NCBI GenBank assembly: GCA_038093975.1 | Contig: JBBPTG010000078.1 | Coordinates: 57,671-121,670, forward strand | Source of the DNA: Chalciporus piperatus | Lineage: Eukaryota; Basidiomycota; Agaricomycetes; Boletales; Boletaceae | Length of the DNA: 64,000 bases | Direction of reading: 5' to 3' | Shown: positions 48,836 through 58,440 of the stretch, in pieces | Layout: each line of letters opens with the position of its first letter | Position numbering within the stretch: position 1 is the first letter of the stretch | Program-made: the position numbers and the translations under genes | Notes under the pieces: model-generated | What the model saw: only the letters and a program-made list of their open reading frames with translations | Told to the model about the DNA's origin: nothing | Database searches by the model: none

Positions 48836-50082
48836 ATGGCACCCGGCCGACCAGACACGTATCTCCCACACACTCTCGGAGCACCCTTCCGTGGCAATGA
48901 AAACCCACCCCAACCGTACCCCTGCTCAACCCTGCCACCCAATCTTGTCCGCCGATTGGTCTGTAAGCCGCTACGCAGGCACTACTATACCACGCAGGCT
49001 ACATCCACTACCAGGGTCGCCAAAGACATAACTACGATGGATTACCCCTCGATCCTGCACACACTTCGACGTTCCAAGATGTTGTGGGAACGCCTCTGCG
49101 TCTATGCCGATCCCAATGGTCTTGGCGTGCCAACACCGCAGCCCTTTCGGGACGCTGGTTATCAACCTAGCATTCATACCAATCGCCTTCCGATTACAAT
49201 TCCGTATCCCCGCCTTGAGGAACAAACCTCCGCTTTGCGCGCCCTCTGGGGGTGGTTTGAGTTTCACACCTTTCGCACAGAGGAATCAACCGTAACCGGG
49301 GAGGCAGCCGTCGCCACACAAGTTTCCCAACAGTTGATTACACCATTAAACTTATTACGTCAGGTGAGCCTGAGAGATGGTCCTTCACCTTTTTAGATGC
49401 TTACTGAAGGTATAATTCTAGACAAGGTACGCAAACCTGATAGGAGAAACACCAAACCAGAGTTGGCCCACAGCGACTGCCCTGCAAGGTTTCAACCAGA
49501 CACCACGCGACCATTATCCGCAATGGTTCCATGCAGTTCCTTGCATGCATGTCGCGAGGGGACCCACCGCCGCCGGTCACCCCGATTTGACTCTCACCCG
49601 TCATCCCTTGTCCGACCAAGCCCAAATGACCCGTGGTATTCTAGAAATAAAGACCTATTGGAGCTACGCTAGGCATCATTTGGCTCAAATTTTCACCTCT
49701 CGGACCGCGGCCCCGGGGACCGGCCGCTTCGTATGGGGTCAGACTTTCCGAGCATCAGCACTTATTTCACAGGTGAGTGAACTGCCTTCGTTTACCATCT
49801 TTGCGCGTTACTAAACGGCATCCTGTGCTGCAGATCTGGGGAGAAATAATCGGTTATAAAGGTTCCGCAGGATTTTGCACGAACGGTGAACAGATCTTCG
49901 TTTTCTTCAGGACCGGTCTCAACGAATTGACCTTGTCCGATTTCCATGAGTGGAATGACCCGAGTGTTCATCTGGCACTTTTGGGCCTCTCGTGTGCAAT
50001 AATCGACATGCAAGCTGGACATCAGAACGCAGAGATAATTGTTAGCACACTCACTCAGGACAGGGTTTCTGATTGGCAATGA
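48836..50082 (+). CDS. Putative PD-(D/E)XK-fold protein
   Basis: Three exons: 48836-49363, 49422-49772 and 49834-50082, all with clean GT-AG junctions, giving 375 residues. Start MAPGRPDTYLPHTLG in good context (acaATGG). The middle exon reads GHPDLTLTRHPLSDQAQM followed by RGILEIKTYWSYARHH, a PD...ExK spacing as in restriction-endonuclease-like nucleases. The last exon has IWGEIIGYKGSAGFCTNGEQ then IFVFFR, resembling the helix-strand-TNG-strand end of such domains in fungal effector-type and transposon-linked proteins. This is motif reading, not a search result. The protein is otherwise unknown. It stands between the intact local kinase and the second APH copy. Confidence 0.5.
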
Positions 50083-50660
50083 GGCACACGAGGAGCTGAG
50101 AGAGATAAGCTTTAGCCCAGGCTTTGTAATTGTAATTCATTTAGTGTTGAAATACGTGCCAGTGATTCGGTTTTTGTTGCAAGCATTCAGCCCCCCGACG
50201 GACGGGAGCTTCGTCATACCCAGGGTTCCCACGGAACGTGGACGACGATAGGACCGATTTCGACCGTTTGAGTGGCACGTTCCAAGGGGTGGATTAATCA
50301 ACCTAAGTTAAAACTCCGCTCGGCAAAACGGCACGCGCGACCGATGAGACCGATTTTTTGAGGCACGTGACTGTGTTAGGGTTAGGCGCGGAGCGTACAA
50401 ACATTAGGAAATTTTCGTAGCGAGTGTACACTACCATTTTCAAGTTGGGCGGGATAAAAGTTGGGCGGGATGTTGTAGCGCCACAGCTGTGCAGAGGCTG
50501 TGCGCGCGGGACCGCTGGCTCAACAAAATCTTCTGCAAACGCCAACCATTCGTCCCTCTCAGAATCGCGCTGTTCGCAGATCGAGTTACGGTCATCCATA
50601 TCGTCCCAACAGAACTTCGAGCGCTATTAGGGCCTTCTGGCTGTTACATTAACGGGGCAG
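50083..50660. other. Intergenic DNA with local repeats
   Basis: Holds a direct repeat aagttgggcgggat at about 50441 and 50459, a ttagggttagg stretch near 50376, and from about 50530 the kinase-family 3' relic and APH flank shared with 24.1 and 26.0 kb. Confidence 0.4.
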
Positions 50661-51700
50661 CTACCTCCGGCGAGGGGCCTCATTGCCAAACTTATCCAGT
50701 CCTGTAAATAAAGGGGTTTTAGCTCCTGGCCGATAAAACTACTTGGACGAATACTTACCCAGGGCGGTGGGCACGCGCATCTTAAGCACGTTTGAGGCCC
50801 TCGCTATCGCGACAATATCGGAGTCGGACTGCTGATAGCCAAGGCACTTGCCAACCTCTTCGGCGAAGGGTTCCTCGGTATAGAAGAAAGCGAAGTGCTG
50901 GAAGGGCTGCGGGAGCACGCTGATGTGTCCAAAGTCAATAATCCAGATACGGTTAGTCTCGACGTCGATGAGGAAGTTGTCCTTGTGGATGTCGGAGTGA
51001 CAGATGAAGAGTTCATTCGAGAAAGAGATGGGCTTTGTCATTTCTTTTGCTGCCCTTCGAGATTGCGCAAGCGCCTGCGAGATGGTTCAATAACAAGCCA
51101 TGAAATCGGTCAAGGGTGAGATTCATACCTTATTGACAAACTTGGCGAGCGCTTCGGAGTTGACGAAGGGTAATGGCGCCTGGTGATCCTTGAAGAAGGG
51201 GTGGTAGACACACGCCTCCTGAGGGGCCGAAATCCTACCAAGCAAGTACTAGGAACATTGGGCATCTGGGCGAGAAGCCAGCCGACGGCAAAAGCGGCGC
51301 GTTCTACGGCACGATCGTTTGCAATAGAGTGGTCGGAAAATCAACTTTCTCCATGACCATAAAATAGTATCCACTGGCATGCCCGCGGAAGGCGTCATAG
51401 ATGGCGGGAATGCCAGGAGCTGAACTGTCCTTCCGGGAAAGAGCGTGGAAGAAGGACTGCGTGCTGGCCTCGGCCAGAAGCTCCTCTCCGCCGTACTTGA
51501 CGAACAAGGCGGGCCTTCCCGGCAGGCTGAAAATGAAGTGGTTGGTGTAGTGCTTATTTCTAGGTAGGGCGAGGAAGTGCTGGACAATTTGGAGACGCTC
51601 GTGCTCAAGCAGCTCTGCGACAGTCTATAGAGAAATGTCGTTAGAAACTGCGGCGGGGGAGGGTGAAGGCAAAGCTGATTCATACAAGGAGCGGGCTCAT
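50661..51700 (-). pseudogene. APH/choline-kinase-like phosphotransferase, frameshifted copy 2
   Basis: Inverted paralogue of 24939-25960, with the same exon plan and the catalytic pieces FICHSDIHKDNFLID and IWIIDFGHISVLP intact. It keeps the 26 bp that copy 1 lost. It lacks about 10 bp after VDFPT (near 51333), which sends the frame into a stop at once, and has small extra indels near 51220-51245. The copies are otherwise very similar, including 3' flank down to about 50545. Neither copy can give the full protein, so both are pseudogenes unless the assembly is wrong. Confidence 0.65.
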
Positions 51701-51746
51701 GCTGGACACATCACTTAAACAGCAAGCGCGCGATAAGGGGAGTTAA

Positions 51747-51793
51747 GAGCCTGTCCAGCAACCGGTTTCTCGCCAGTTTCTCGCTCCAGTTTC
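51747..51793 (+). repeat. Left TIR of PIF/Harbinger element
   Basis: 47 bases identical to the reverse complement of 54494-54540; an internal near-repeat (tttctcgccag, tttctcgctccag) may be a transposase binding site. Confidence 0.93.
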
Positions 51794-51893
51794 CCGTGTG
51801 ACCGTGTGACAAAAGTGTGATTATTTGTGACAAAATGTGACTCTCGGTAATAGATTCGAGTGCGAGCTCAAGACTACCTACAGCTCATCATCT

Positions 51894-53066
51894 ATGGCCA
51901 AATCGGCTGCTTCGCACTCGCCGGCAGTGCTCGATACCATTCCGGACACCTCTGGAACCCTTCCCGGCACCGGAAAACCAACCAAAAAGCCCACCAGTGA
52001 TACCTCCAAGTGGCCTGAATCAGTTGTCGAGCGGTTTCTCCAGTTTTTGATCGAGCACAAGTCGGAAGCTGGAGATGGAATGAGCTTCAAGAAAACCACA
52101 TTCGAGGCTTCTGTGAAGCATCTCCAGACCTGCCCTGAAGGTCTGTCCGACTCCGAGTTCCAGAAACTCGGAGGTCCCACCAATGCAAGTGCATGTAAGA
52201 ACAAGTGGACCAAGGTGAGTGTTATCCACATTCGAGGATACAGGTCACTCAAATTCAACAAGCTCAAGGAAAGATGGGCCATAATCTGCGAGATCAAGCG
52301 CCAATCGGGCTTCCCAGCATGGTCTGATGAGACAGGGGCGAGCATAGACGATGCCACGAGCGATGTTTGGGATGCGTTTGTCAAGGTACGTTTGTATGAT
52401 TCGATGATCTCTTTGTTGAATTTGCCATAGAAGCGCCCACTTGCGAGGCCATTTCGCAACAAAGGATGGGCTCATTGTACCTTCATGGAGATTCTTGTTC
52501 CCTCTGACACCGCGAAAGGGACCAACGTATTCCACCCAACACAGCCAGCTGTCGAGACACCCCCAGCATCTGATGATGAAGACGGCAAGTCTATCACGTG
52601 GGAGTTAACACCTCCTCGCATCACCCCGTCACTCAAACGCTCCATTTCTGCTGTTGTCGACTCTTCTCGGTCATCTCGTCCTCCTTCGAAGAAGCCCAAA
52701 TCAGGAACTGCAGTGCTCGAGTCGCTCGCAGATCACTTTGCTGACTTCAACACCTTGTTTCAGAGCGCATCTTCCTCATTCTCTCAGACTTCCGCCACCT
52801 CCGAGTCGCCAGTCGAGTCAGTGCCGGTGGCGACATTGATGCTCTCTCCCATTCGCAAGCGCCAAGCGATGGCATGTGCACTGAAGGTAGAGAAGGATCT
52901 TTCAGACGAGCAGATGTCATCTTTGATTGAGGTTTTTGAGGCTGATGTCGCAGCAGCTGATACCTACATGATGATTCAGGGTTCGGAGGCGGAGGGATTG
53001 CGACGTGTCTGGATTCAGCGAAAGATTGTACAGAGGGATGGTACTAGTACTGGTCCCACTATTTAG
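51894..53066 (+). CDS. Harbinger Myb/SANT-like DNA-binding protein
   Basis: Three exons split at about 52215-52261 and 52387-52430. After a Ser/Thr/Pro-rich start (MAKSAASHSPAVLDTIPDTS) comes a Trp-containing helical domain: WPESVVERFLQFLIEHKSE, FKKTTFEASVKHL, CKNKWTK, intron, LKERWAIICEIKRQSGFPAW, as in the Myb/SANT-like partner of PIF/Harbinger. A linker with a basic SRPPSKKPKSG patch follows, then a helical C-terminal tail (KVEKDLSDEQMSSLIEVFEA) ending before TAG at 53066. By family knowledge it helps nuclear entry of the transposase and its binding to TIRs. It converges on the transposase gene, with stops about 20 bp apart. Confidence 0.8.
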
Positions 53067-53085
53067 TACAATCCCTTGAATGTAA

Positions 53086-54424
53086 CTACTCCAAACCAGC
53101 CCCATTCCTTGCTATATGGTCCAGATAATCCTCCCACATTGTCTGAGCAAGATCATCTCTGAAATTGCCTGCCTGCTCTTTTTCTGCACGGGTCGCGGGT
53201 CCCTCTGCCAATACTCCCCTCGGTGTACCTGGGTTCATGTCAACATTTTCTGGAACATTGCGAAACTCCTGAATCTCCGTAGGATCATGAACCCGAATAA
53301 AATTGTGAATTGCGGCAAGAGCAGGGGGGATACGAGCTTGCTTGGCCATGCTGAATTCTGGTGCATGAATAAGAATTCGAAAATGTCGCTTGAGGATCCC
53401 AAAGATACGTTCAACGGCATTTCTAGCAGATGCGTGTCGCAAATTGTATAGCTCCTGTGGTGTCTGAGGGCTTTGATGGCCTGGGTTAAATGGATGTATA
53501 TCTAAATGAAAAAATTGCTCACCGTACTTGGGCCCGACCCCACTCTGCCAAATGGTATCGAGTGTTGCGATACGGCACCAGAAGTGCATTGCAAATGCCA
53601 AATCCAGCATCAGCAAGATAATATTTGCCAGGAGGGATAAACAAATCAGAGAGACGTGCGTCCTGATACATGCTGGCATCGGATGCACAGCCATCCCATC
53701 CACTGAGAATGTATTGAAAGCGAAGGTCGAATGAGCAGCATGCCAGGCAATTTTGAGTAATACCTCCTTTGCGATCCCGAGCCAAATGACGCTCTGACGC
53801 AGAGGGACAACAGTTGATATGTGTCCCGTCCATAGCACCCAGAGCATCTCGAAAGTAGGGGAAGAACTTTGGATTGCAACGAATGTTGAGGGGAGTTGGA
53901 GCGTCGTCAGGGGGGAGAAAAACATATCTAGGATAGAAGGGTGGAGAGGATACAGCGACCAAAATTTTCTTGAAATATCTAGACAAGAGTATTTAGCAAA
54001 AATATTATAAATAAATGGAGATATACTTTGTGATCGTGGTTGGGGAGTGCTGAAAGCGCTCTCCAACATGGCGACTAGATAATCCAGTGACCGACATGTA
54101 CAAGAAAATAGCAACTTGCTCTTCCAGAGTGATATAACGCGAGTTGGCAAAACCTATCTCACGCAACTCTTGAACAAGCTGCTGAAAAACATGCTTCCGC
54201 ATCCCGAGTTCACATTTGATCCGATCCGGATGACCATCGAGAAGTTCTTGTACCCATGCCTGACCACTGAGAATAGATGTGTGATAGGGTTGTTTGTTGT
54301 ATAGAGGAGCAGCGTAGACCAGGGCTGCTGCCATGATGATTTGTGCTACCATGGCTGCAGCCCAGCGAAGCAGCATAAATTTTTGCAGCAAGAGTTCGCG
54401 AGCCTGAGGAGAAGGTGACGACAT
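53086..54424 (-). CDS. PIF/Harbinger DDE transposase
   Basis: First ATG at 54424 (MSSPSPQARELLLQKFMLLR). An HTH-like region follows (LEEQVAIFLYMSVTGLSSRH, HSPTTITK). Intron 1 near 54030 joins to YFKKIL. The DDE core has ALGAMDGTHI (Asp 1), GWDGCASDASMYQD (Asp 2) and RNAVERIFGILKRHFRIL (Glu). Intron 2 begins at GTGAGC near 53521; using the acceptor after catcaaag keeps the frame and gives RPQTPQELYNLRHASARN. The C-terminus ends NGAGLE before the stop at 53086. All three acidic residues are present, so the enzyme looks competent for cut-and-paste transposition. Confidence 0.85.
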
Positions 54425-54493
54425 GGAGGCGACAAACCCGGATATGGAAATCACACTATTGTCACGATTTCTATTTGGTTCTATTTTGGACAA

Positions 54494-54540
54494 GAAACTG
54501 GAGCGAGAAACTGGCGAGAAACCGGTTGCTGGACAGGCTC
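54494..54540 (-). repeat. Right TIR of PIF/Harbinger element
   Basis: Perfect inverted copy of the left TIR, followed at once by the TAA target duplication. Confidence 0.93.
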
Positions 54541-54639
54541 TAAGGTCATTATAAGCCTCGTAATGACCATAATGTGGCGCAATCTGGCAACGATGATTAG
54601 ATTGTCATTTATTGGATTATATAGCTCGCTGGATTATCA

Positions 54640-55017
54640 TTGTTGACACAGTCCGGTAGATGGACGCATTGGTTTACGATGAACGCCCCAGGAACGCACT
54701 ATGCTGCTCTTTTGGACGATGATTCGGACCCGGACGTCGTCTCCCATTCTCAGGCGTTCGCCACTGCCATATCCACCCGCGCGCTCATCTTCATCGCCTC
54801 CGACGATCCAGCCATCGGATTCATGTGTTTCATTGGTGTCGGCCTTGGGGAAGTCTCGACGTGCAAGATCGAGGTCAACCCGGGAGATAGGATCAAGAAG
54901 GGAGACGAGCTCGGATCGTTCCATTTCGGGGGTTCGACACATTTGCTCGTGTTCTGTCCTGAGACAGGAAACTGGAGACTGAATGGCGTTGTGAAGTTGT
55001 ACCTACAGACTAGGTAG
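54640..55017 (+). pseudogene. Phosphatidylserine decarboxylase-like C-terminal fragment
   Basis: Contains APGTHYAALLDDDSDPDVV, DDPAIGFMCFIGVGLGEVST and LGSFHFGGSTHLLVF. The GGST motif is where this family cleaves itself to make the pyruvoyl cofactor. The N-terminal two thirds are absent; the open piece starts about 100 bp after the Harbinger element. The family makes phosphatidylethanolamine from phosphatidylserine; many fungal paralogues are of unsettled function. This remnant could not be active. An alternative is a very short gene from MNAPGTHY at 54679. Confidence 0.6.
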
Positions 55018-55338
55018 TCGTAGACCCAGGATTCGCACACATCAGTAGTAGTCATGAAAGTTACGAGGGCCGTATAGCCTCAATAAAGAAATTGAAAAGA
55101 AGAGAACGACATATGACGCGCGAGATCCACAATTCCCGGCGGCGAACTCGAGTTACCCAAATATATCTATTCATTCATTCATAATTCGTGGTTCACTTCA
55201 ATTCACTTCCCAAAATGCAGACGTAGAATTTAGGCACTCGGAGTAGTTTTGTAATATACATGGAGATATATATTGCTCCGAATGAGGTACACATATATAC
55301 ACTCAGTCCACAGATCAGCAGCTCAACAAATCACTAAG
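55018..55338. other. Promoter region of the VapD-like gene
   Basis: A/T-rich, with gtaatatacatggagatatatattg near 55250 followed by tatatacactcag near 55293, about 45 bp before the chosen ATG; a possible TATA element. Confidence 0.4.
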
Positions 55339-55898
55339 ATGAATGTCCCAGCTGTCGCCATCGCCCCAGCGATTCAATTAGCAACAATGCCTCCTGGCAT
55401 ATACGGACTGTCATATGACATCTATACTAGGGACACGGTGGACAACCTGCCAGACGGCTGGTTTGCCCACTCAAGTGAGCTCAAGTCCAGGCTACCCGCT
55501 TTGACGCTGAATTTGTTGCAGGTGCCACATATAGGGAATTGGCCAGGGTCCTCAGGGGAGCTGGCTATTTCCGTCTTCAATACTCAGATTGGGCGTTGGA
55601 AGGCACAGATGCTGTGGACGCCTTTTGGGTGGCGGTGTCTCTGATGGGAATCAGACCACCTGGTAAACTCCAGTCTACGTTGAAGGGATTGAAGATTCAC
55701 TATATCGCTGATTGGTTGCTGGACATGACAGCTGAGATTCAGCTGGGGGGTGTATACTCCCCCGCATTAGTAGGGATGACCCCTGCCAATTTAGTCCCAG
55801 CTGGTATGCCAGCTGTAGTACCCGCCCTGCCCATTGTACTTCCGAAGTTCACTCAGCCATCCGCGGAGGCTTTAGACGAAAATAACTGGCGAGTTTAA
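55339..55898 (+). CDS. VapD/Cas2-like ferredoxin-fold protein with an intron
   Basis: Two exons (55339-55474 and 55522-55898), 170 residues, with clean GTGAGC...GCAG borders and an intact frame. After a hydrophobic start (MNVPAVAIAPAIQLATMPPG) comes a strand ending in Asp (YGLSYDIYTRDT), then helix TYRELARVLRGAGYF with strand FRLQYSDWAL, helix DAFWVAVSLMGI, and LKGLKIHYIADWLLDMTAEI. Order, spacing and the closing I.DW..DMT segment resemble the VapD family of small endoribonucleases, relatives of Cas2. A Pro/Ala/Val-rich tail of about 55 residues (PANLVPAGMPAVVPALPIVL) is extra. If right, it could cut RNA; in bacteria such proteins are toxin-type or stress-linked. The assignment rests on pattern only, and a different alpha/beta protein is possible. 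Confidence 0.45.
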
Positions 55899-56106
55899 CA
55901 TTTCACATTACATCTACAATACGAGCTTAGGTTTTGTACATACATGTAACAAACATACTGGTACTCAGAACGACTGGCAACTGCTTTCTGCTTATCCAAC
56001 ACCACTCCCCGACCGGCGAATCACAAACAATATACACTTCAAAAGCAACCAATGCAAACTTCCGTCTCGCAGCCACCTAGCCTACAAACGTTTACTAAGC
56101 GAATGG
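55899..56106. other. Convergent intergenic stretch
   Basis: Short 3'-to-3' region between the VapD-like gene and the dioxygenase gene; nothing recognised. Confidence 0.4.
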
Positions 56107-57858
56107 TTAATCGAAATGAAACGTAGCCCTTCTATCGTCAGCTAGGCTATCTAGCGTAGAGAAAAGCCCGAGCATTCTTGCCCAACGGGACGACCCTGGT
56201 CCGTTGATTTTGGAACAAACCTCGGGGGAAAGTCCCTTTGCTGCACGAAATCCCTGCTGAACCCACCGAAGGAGCCCCCCGGCACAATACTGGGTGAATG
56301 AAACCCGACTTTCTCCATCTTGAATAGGCACGTTGCCGTGGCTGACTACGCTCGATGGAATCAGCACCGTCGATCCAGGAGGAAATTCAACAACGAGGCC
56401 CAGCTCAAAGAGGATGATATGGCCGCCTTTTGTCGGGTCAAAGCTACCCCCAGCCCATATCGAGCACCAGCCGTGCGCGACGTTAGCAGAGTCGAGATGC
56501 CGAAGGGTGAAGACTTTTCCACCGCAGTTAAAGGTAGCGGCGGGGAATGCATTTCGTGGAAAGTTCCTCCGAAGTCGAGCGTTTCGCCTAAACAGGGAGT
56601 CCAAGCTCCCTGAGTAGAAGCGATGAAGCCTGGGGGCATAGAAGGCAAAGGAGCCTAGGATCTGCAGTGAGAATGAGAAGGGGTGAGTAAAGGGCGACCC
56701 ACTATTTCCAAAGCCAGCGATGCGTTGGATGGCTGCAGATTCAAGAAGCCTTTGAGCAACTCGAGAGTTCCCTGCGTTGAGATTCAAGTTTTTGGGCTCC
56801 TAGCTTGGTGGGTAAGAACAGGAAAGCTAAAGGGAACGGCAGGCCCACCGTTTGCCCGCCACCGTAAGAAACCCCCACTGTCAAGGTAGGAAACTTGCCC
56901 CGTCGAAAGGGGTCCTTCCCCCCCACGCGGATGGCCTTGCCAGCGTCCACCAGCTCACGAGAGGCGTCCTCTACAACGCAGCGCCACCCGCTCTCCTCCG
57001 GGGCACCAGCAAGCATGGCGATTATTCGATTCTTTGCATCCACGATGGCGTGCGGGGTGCTGTCAAGCAATCAGCATCTATGCAAAGAGCGTGGAGGCTG
57101 AACTCACCGACCGTCCCATTTAACGTAGGTAAACCCGTTGGCCTCAAGCTCCTCTAGCGTGAGGTACTGGCCTGAAAGTGCCTTATCTTTGAGTGGCAGG
57201 CCAACGTAGCCGCTCTTGGCAAACCGTAGACCCCGAATGCTAGTCTTGAGGAGGATGGCTTGGGGTTTAGCGTGTTTCTTCGACAGGGAGGACCTCGGCT
57301 TGTAGCTCAGGGCCTCAGCACCTTTGCTGAGCTGTCGGCGAGCCACCCTGGCCTTTTTACCGTTGCGGCGATGCCTCTGCACGGATTTCGAGACGCGGGC
57401 AGCAGGCACCAAGTTGGGAGCACCAGCAACTGGCTCTGGCATAGCTGGCGTTTTGAGGGGCGCAGCTGGTGCGGGGCCAGAGGAGGAAGGGTAGGAGGAT
57501 GGGCACAGGGCGGCGTCCAGGCAACCCTTGCCTTCGTCGTTTGGGAGGGTGGAACTTGAACCCGGCATTGCGTCCGCGTTCTCTGCTGAGGAGAGGGCGG
57601 TGAGCAGCAAGTCGGCGAAGTCGACGTCCGTGGCGATGACGCGCTCCACGGCCATGTGGAGATTTGGCTGCTAATGGGGAGTGGCATCAGCGTCTGGGGA
57701 ATGGGGATGGAGGTAGCAAAGCTTACCGCAGAGGCCGAGGGGCCAGCCAAGCAAGGGGAGCCTGAAGAGAGCGGTGAGCATGGGGCTTGGATCAGAGCGA
57801 GGGTGGATCTCCGTGCACCGAGGCCCGGGGCTGCGCATCCCTCTCCCCTCTGTAGCAT
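56107..57858 (-). CDS. TET/JBP-like 2-oxoglutarate/Fe(II) dioxygenase
   Basis: Exons: MLQRGEGCAAPGLGARRSTL from 57858; intron; MAVERVIATDVDFADLLLTA with a basic, Pro-rich disordered part (57655-57105); STPHAIVDAKNRIIAMLAGA; GVSYGGGQT; intron; NLNLNAGNSRVAQRLLE; intron; FAFYAPRLHRFY and the catalytic C-terminus (SFDPTKGGHIILFELGLV, EFPPGSTVLIPSS, SHGNVPI, ESRVSFTQYCAGGLLRW). These are the marks of the fungal TET/JBP-like family expanded in basidiomycetes, which oxidise 5-methylcytosine or related bases in DNA. The expected HLVLWDL-like metal stretch reads HIILFEL, so the acidic residue is Glu rather than Asp. The distal His and the Arg are kept. The family is known to travel with DNA transposons, and a Plavaka-type element follows here. 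All introns are short. Confidence 0.7.
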
Positions 57859-58319
57859 CGTAGTGTTACGTGTGTGCCGGGTAGGCCCAAACGTAGACCC
57901 GGTAGGAACAAGGAGAGAGCTTGCTGGGATGTCCAGACAAGACTCAAGCGCTCACTCAGGAGTAGAGCGACGACTCAGGGATTCTAGGCAAGATCTAGCA
58001 ACAAGGAATGGATTGCATAGAGAGCTTGGACACTAGGAAAGAGAGAGAGGGATAGCTAGATAGGACACTAGGCTGGGTAGCTAGGTGACCGGGTAGACCA
58101 AGGTTAGAGTGTCATAGCGCGAGAACCTGGGACTTAAGTACGATCCCAAAGGTAATGACTAAGCAACCAGAAGGGAAAGGGAAGACTAAGGGTAAATGAC
58201 GAACGTCCGATGATCGGATGGAGGCATAAGACAGAATGACAAAGGAATGACAAAGAGAAAGGAGATGCCGACCGGATATGAGATAGGTCGGAGAACACGA
58301 GGCGAACAAGTCAGAGAAA
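57859..58319. other. Upstream DNA of the dioxygenase
   Basis: Purine-rich, with many short gctaggta/gatagct-type repeats near 58030-58100. No gene recognised; likely promoter and transposon-edge DNA. Confidence 0.35.
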
Positions 58320-58440
58320 GGCCCACGAGGTGGGGCACAAGGCGGGACACGAGGCAGGTGAGTCACTGGAGGGTCCACGAGGTGGGACACGAGGCGGGTG
58401 AGTCACTGGAGGGTCCACGAGGTGGGACACGAGGCAGACA
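58320..58440. repeat. Minisatellite, 40 bp unit, about 3 copies
   Basis: The unit containing gtgagtcactggagggtcca and cgaggtgggacacgaggc repeats with a 40 bp step (near 58358 and 58398), with a partial degenerate copy before. Confidence 0.75.

Larger units (their letters stand above)
51747..54540. mobile_element. Complete PIF/Harbinger DNA transposon (2794 bp)
   Basis: Perfect 47 bp terminal inverted repeats lie at 51747-51793 and 54494-54540, beginning gagcctgtccagcaaccggt and its complement. A TAA duplication flanks both sides (51744-51746 and 54541-54543), fitting the TWA target of PIF/Harbinger. Inside are the two usual convergent genes: a Myb/SANT-type protein and a DDE transposase. Perfect TIRs, intact target duplication and open frames point to recent movement and possible autonomy. 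Confidence 0.93.

Noticed and set aside
50376..50388. ttagggttagg, telomere-like text
   Set aside because: Fewer than two full units; expected by chance and not a telomere or interstitial array.
54005..54493. Longer transposase N-terminus starting inside the TIR
   Set aside because: It would need a TTG start; the first ATG is at 54424 and lies before the conserved region.
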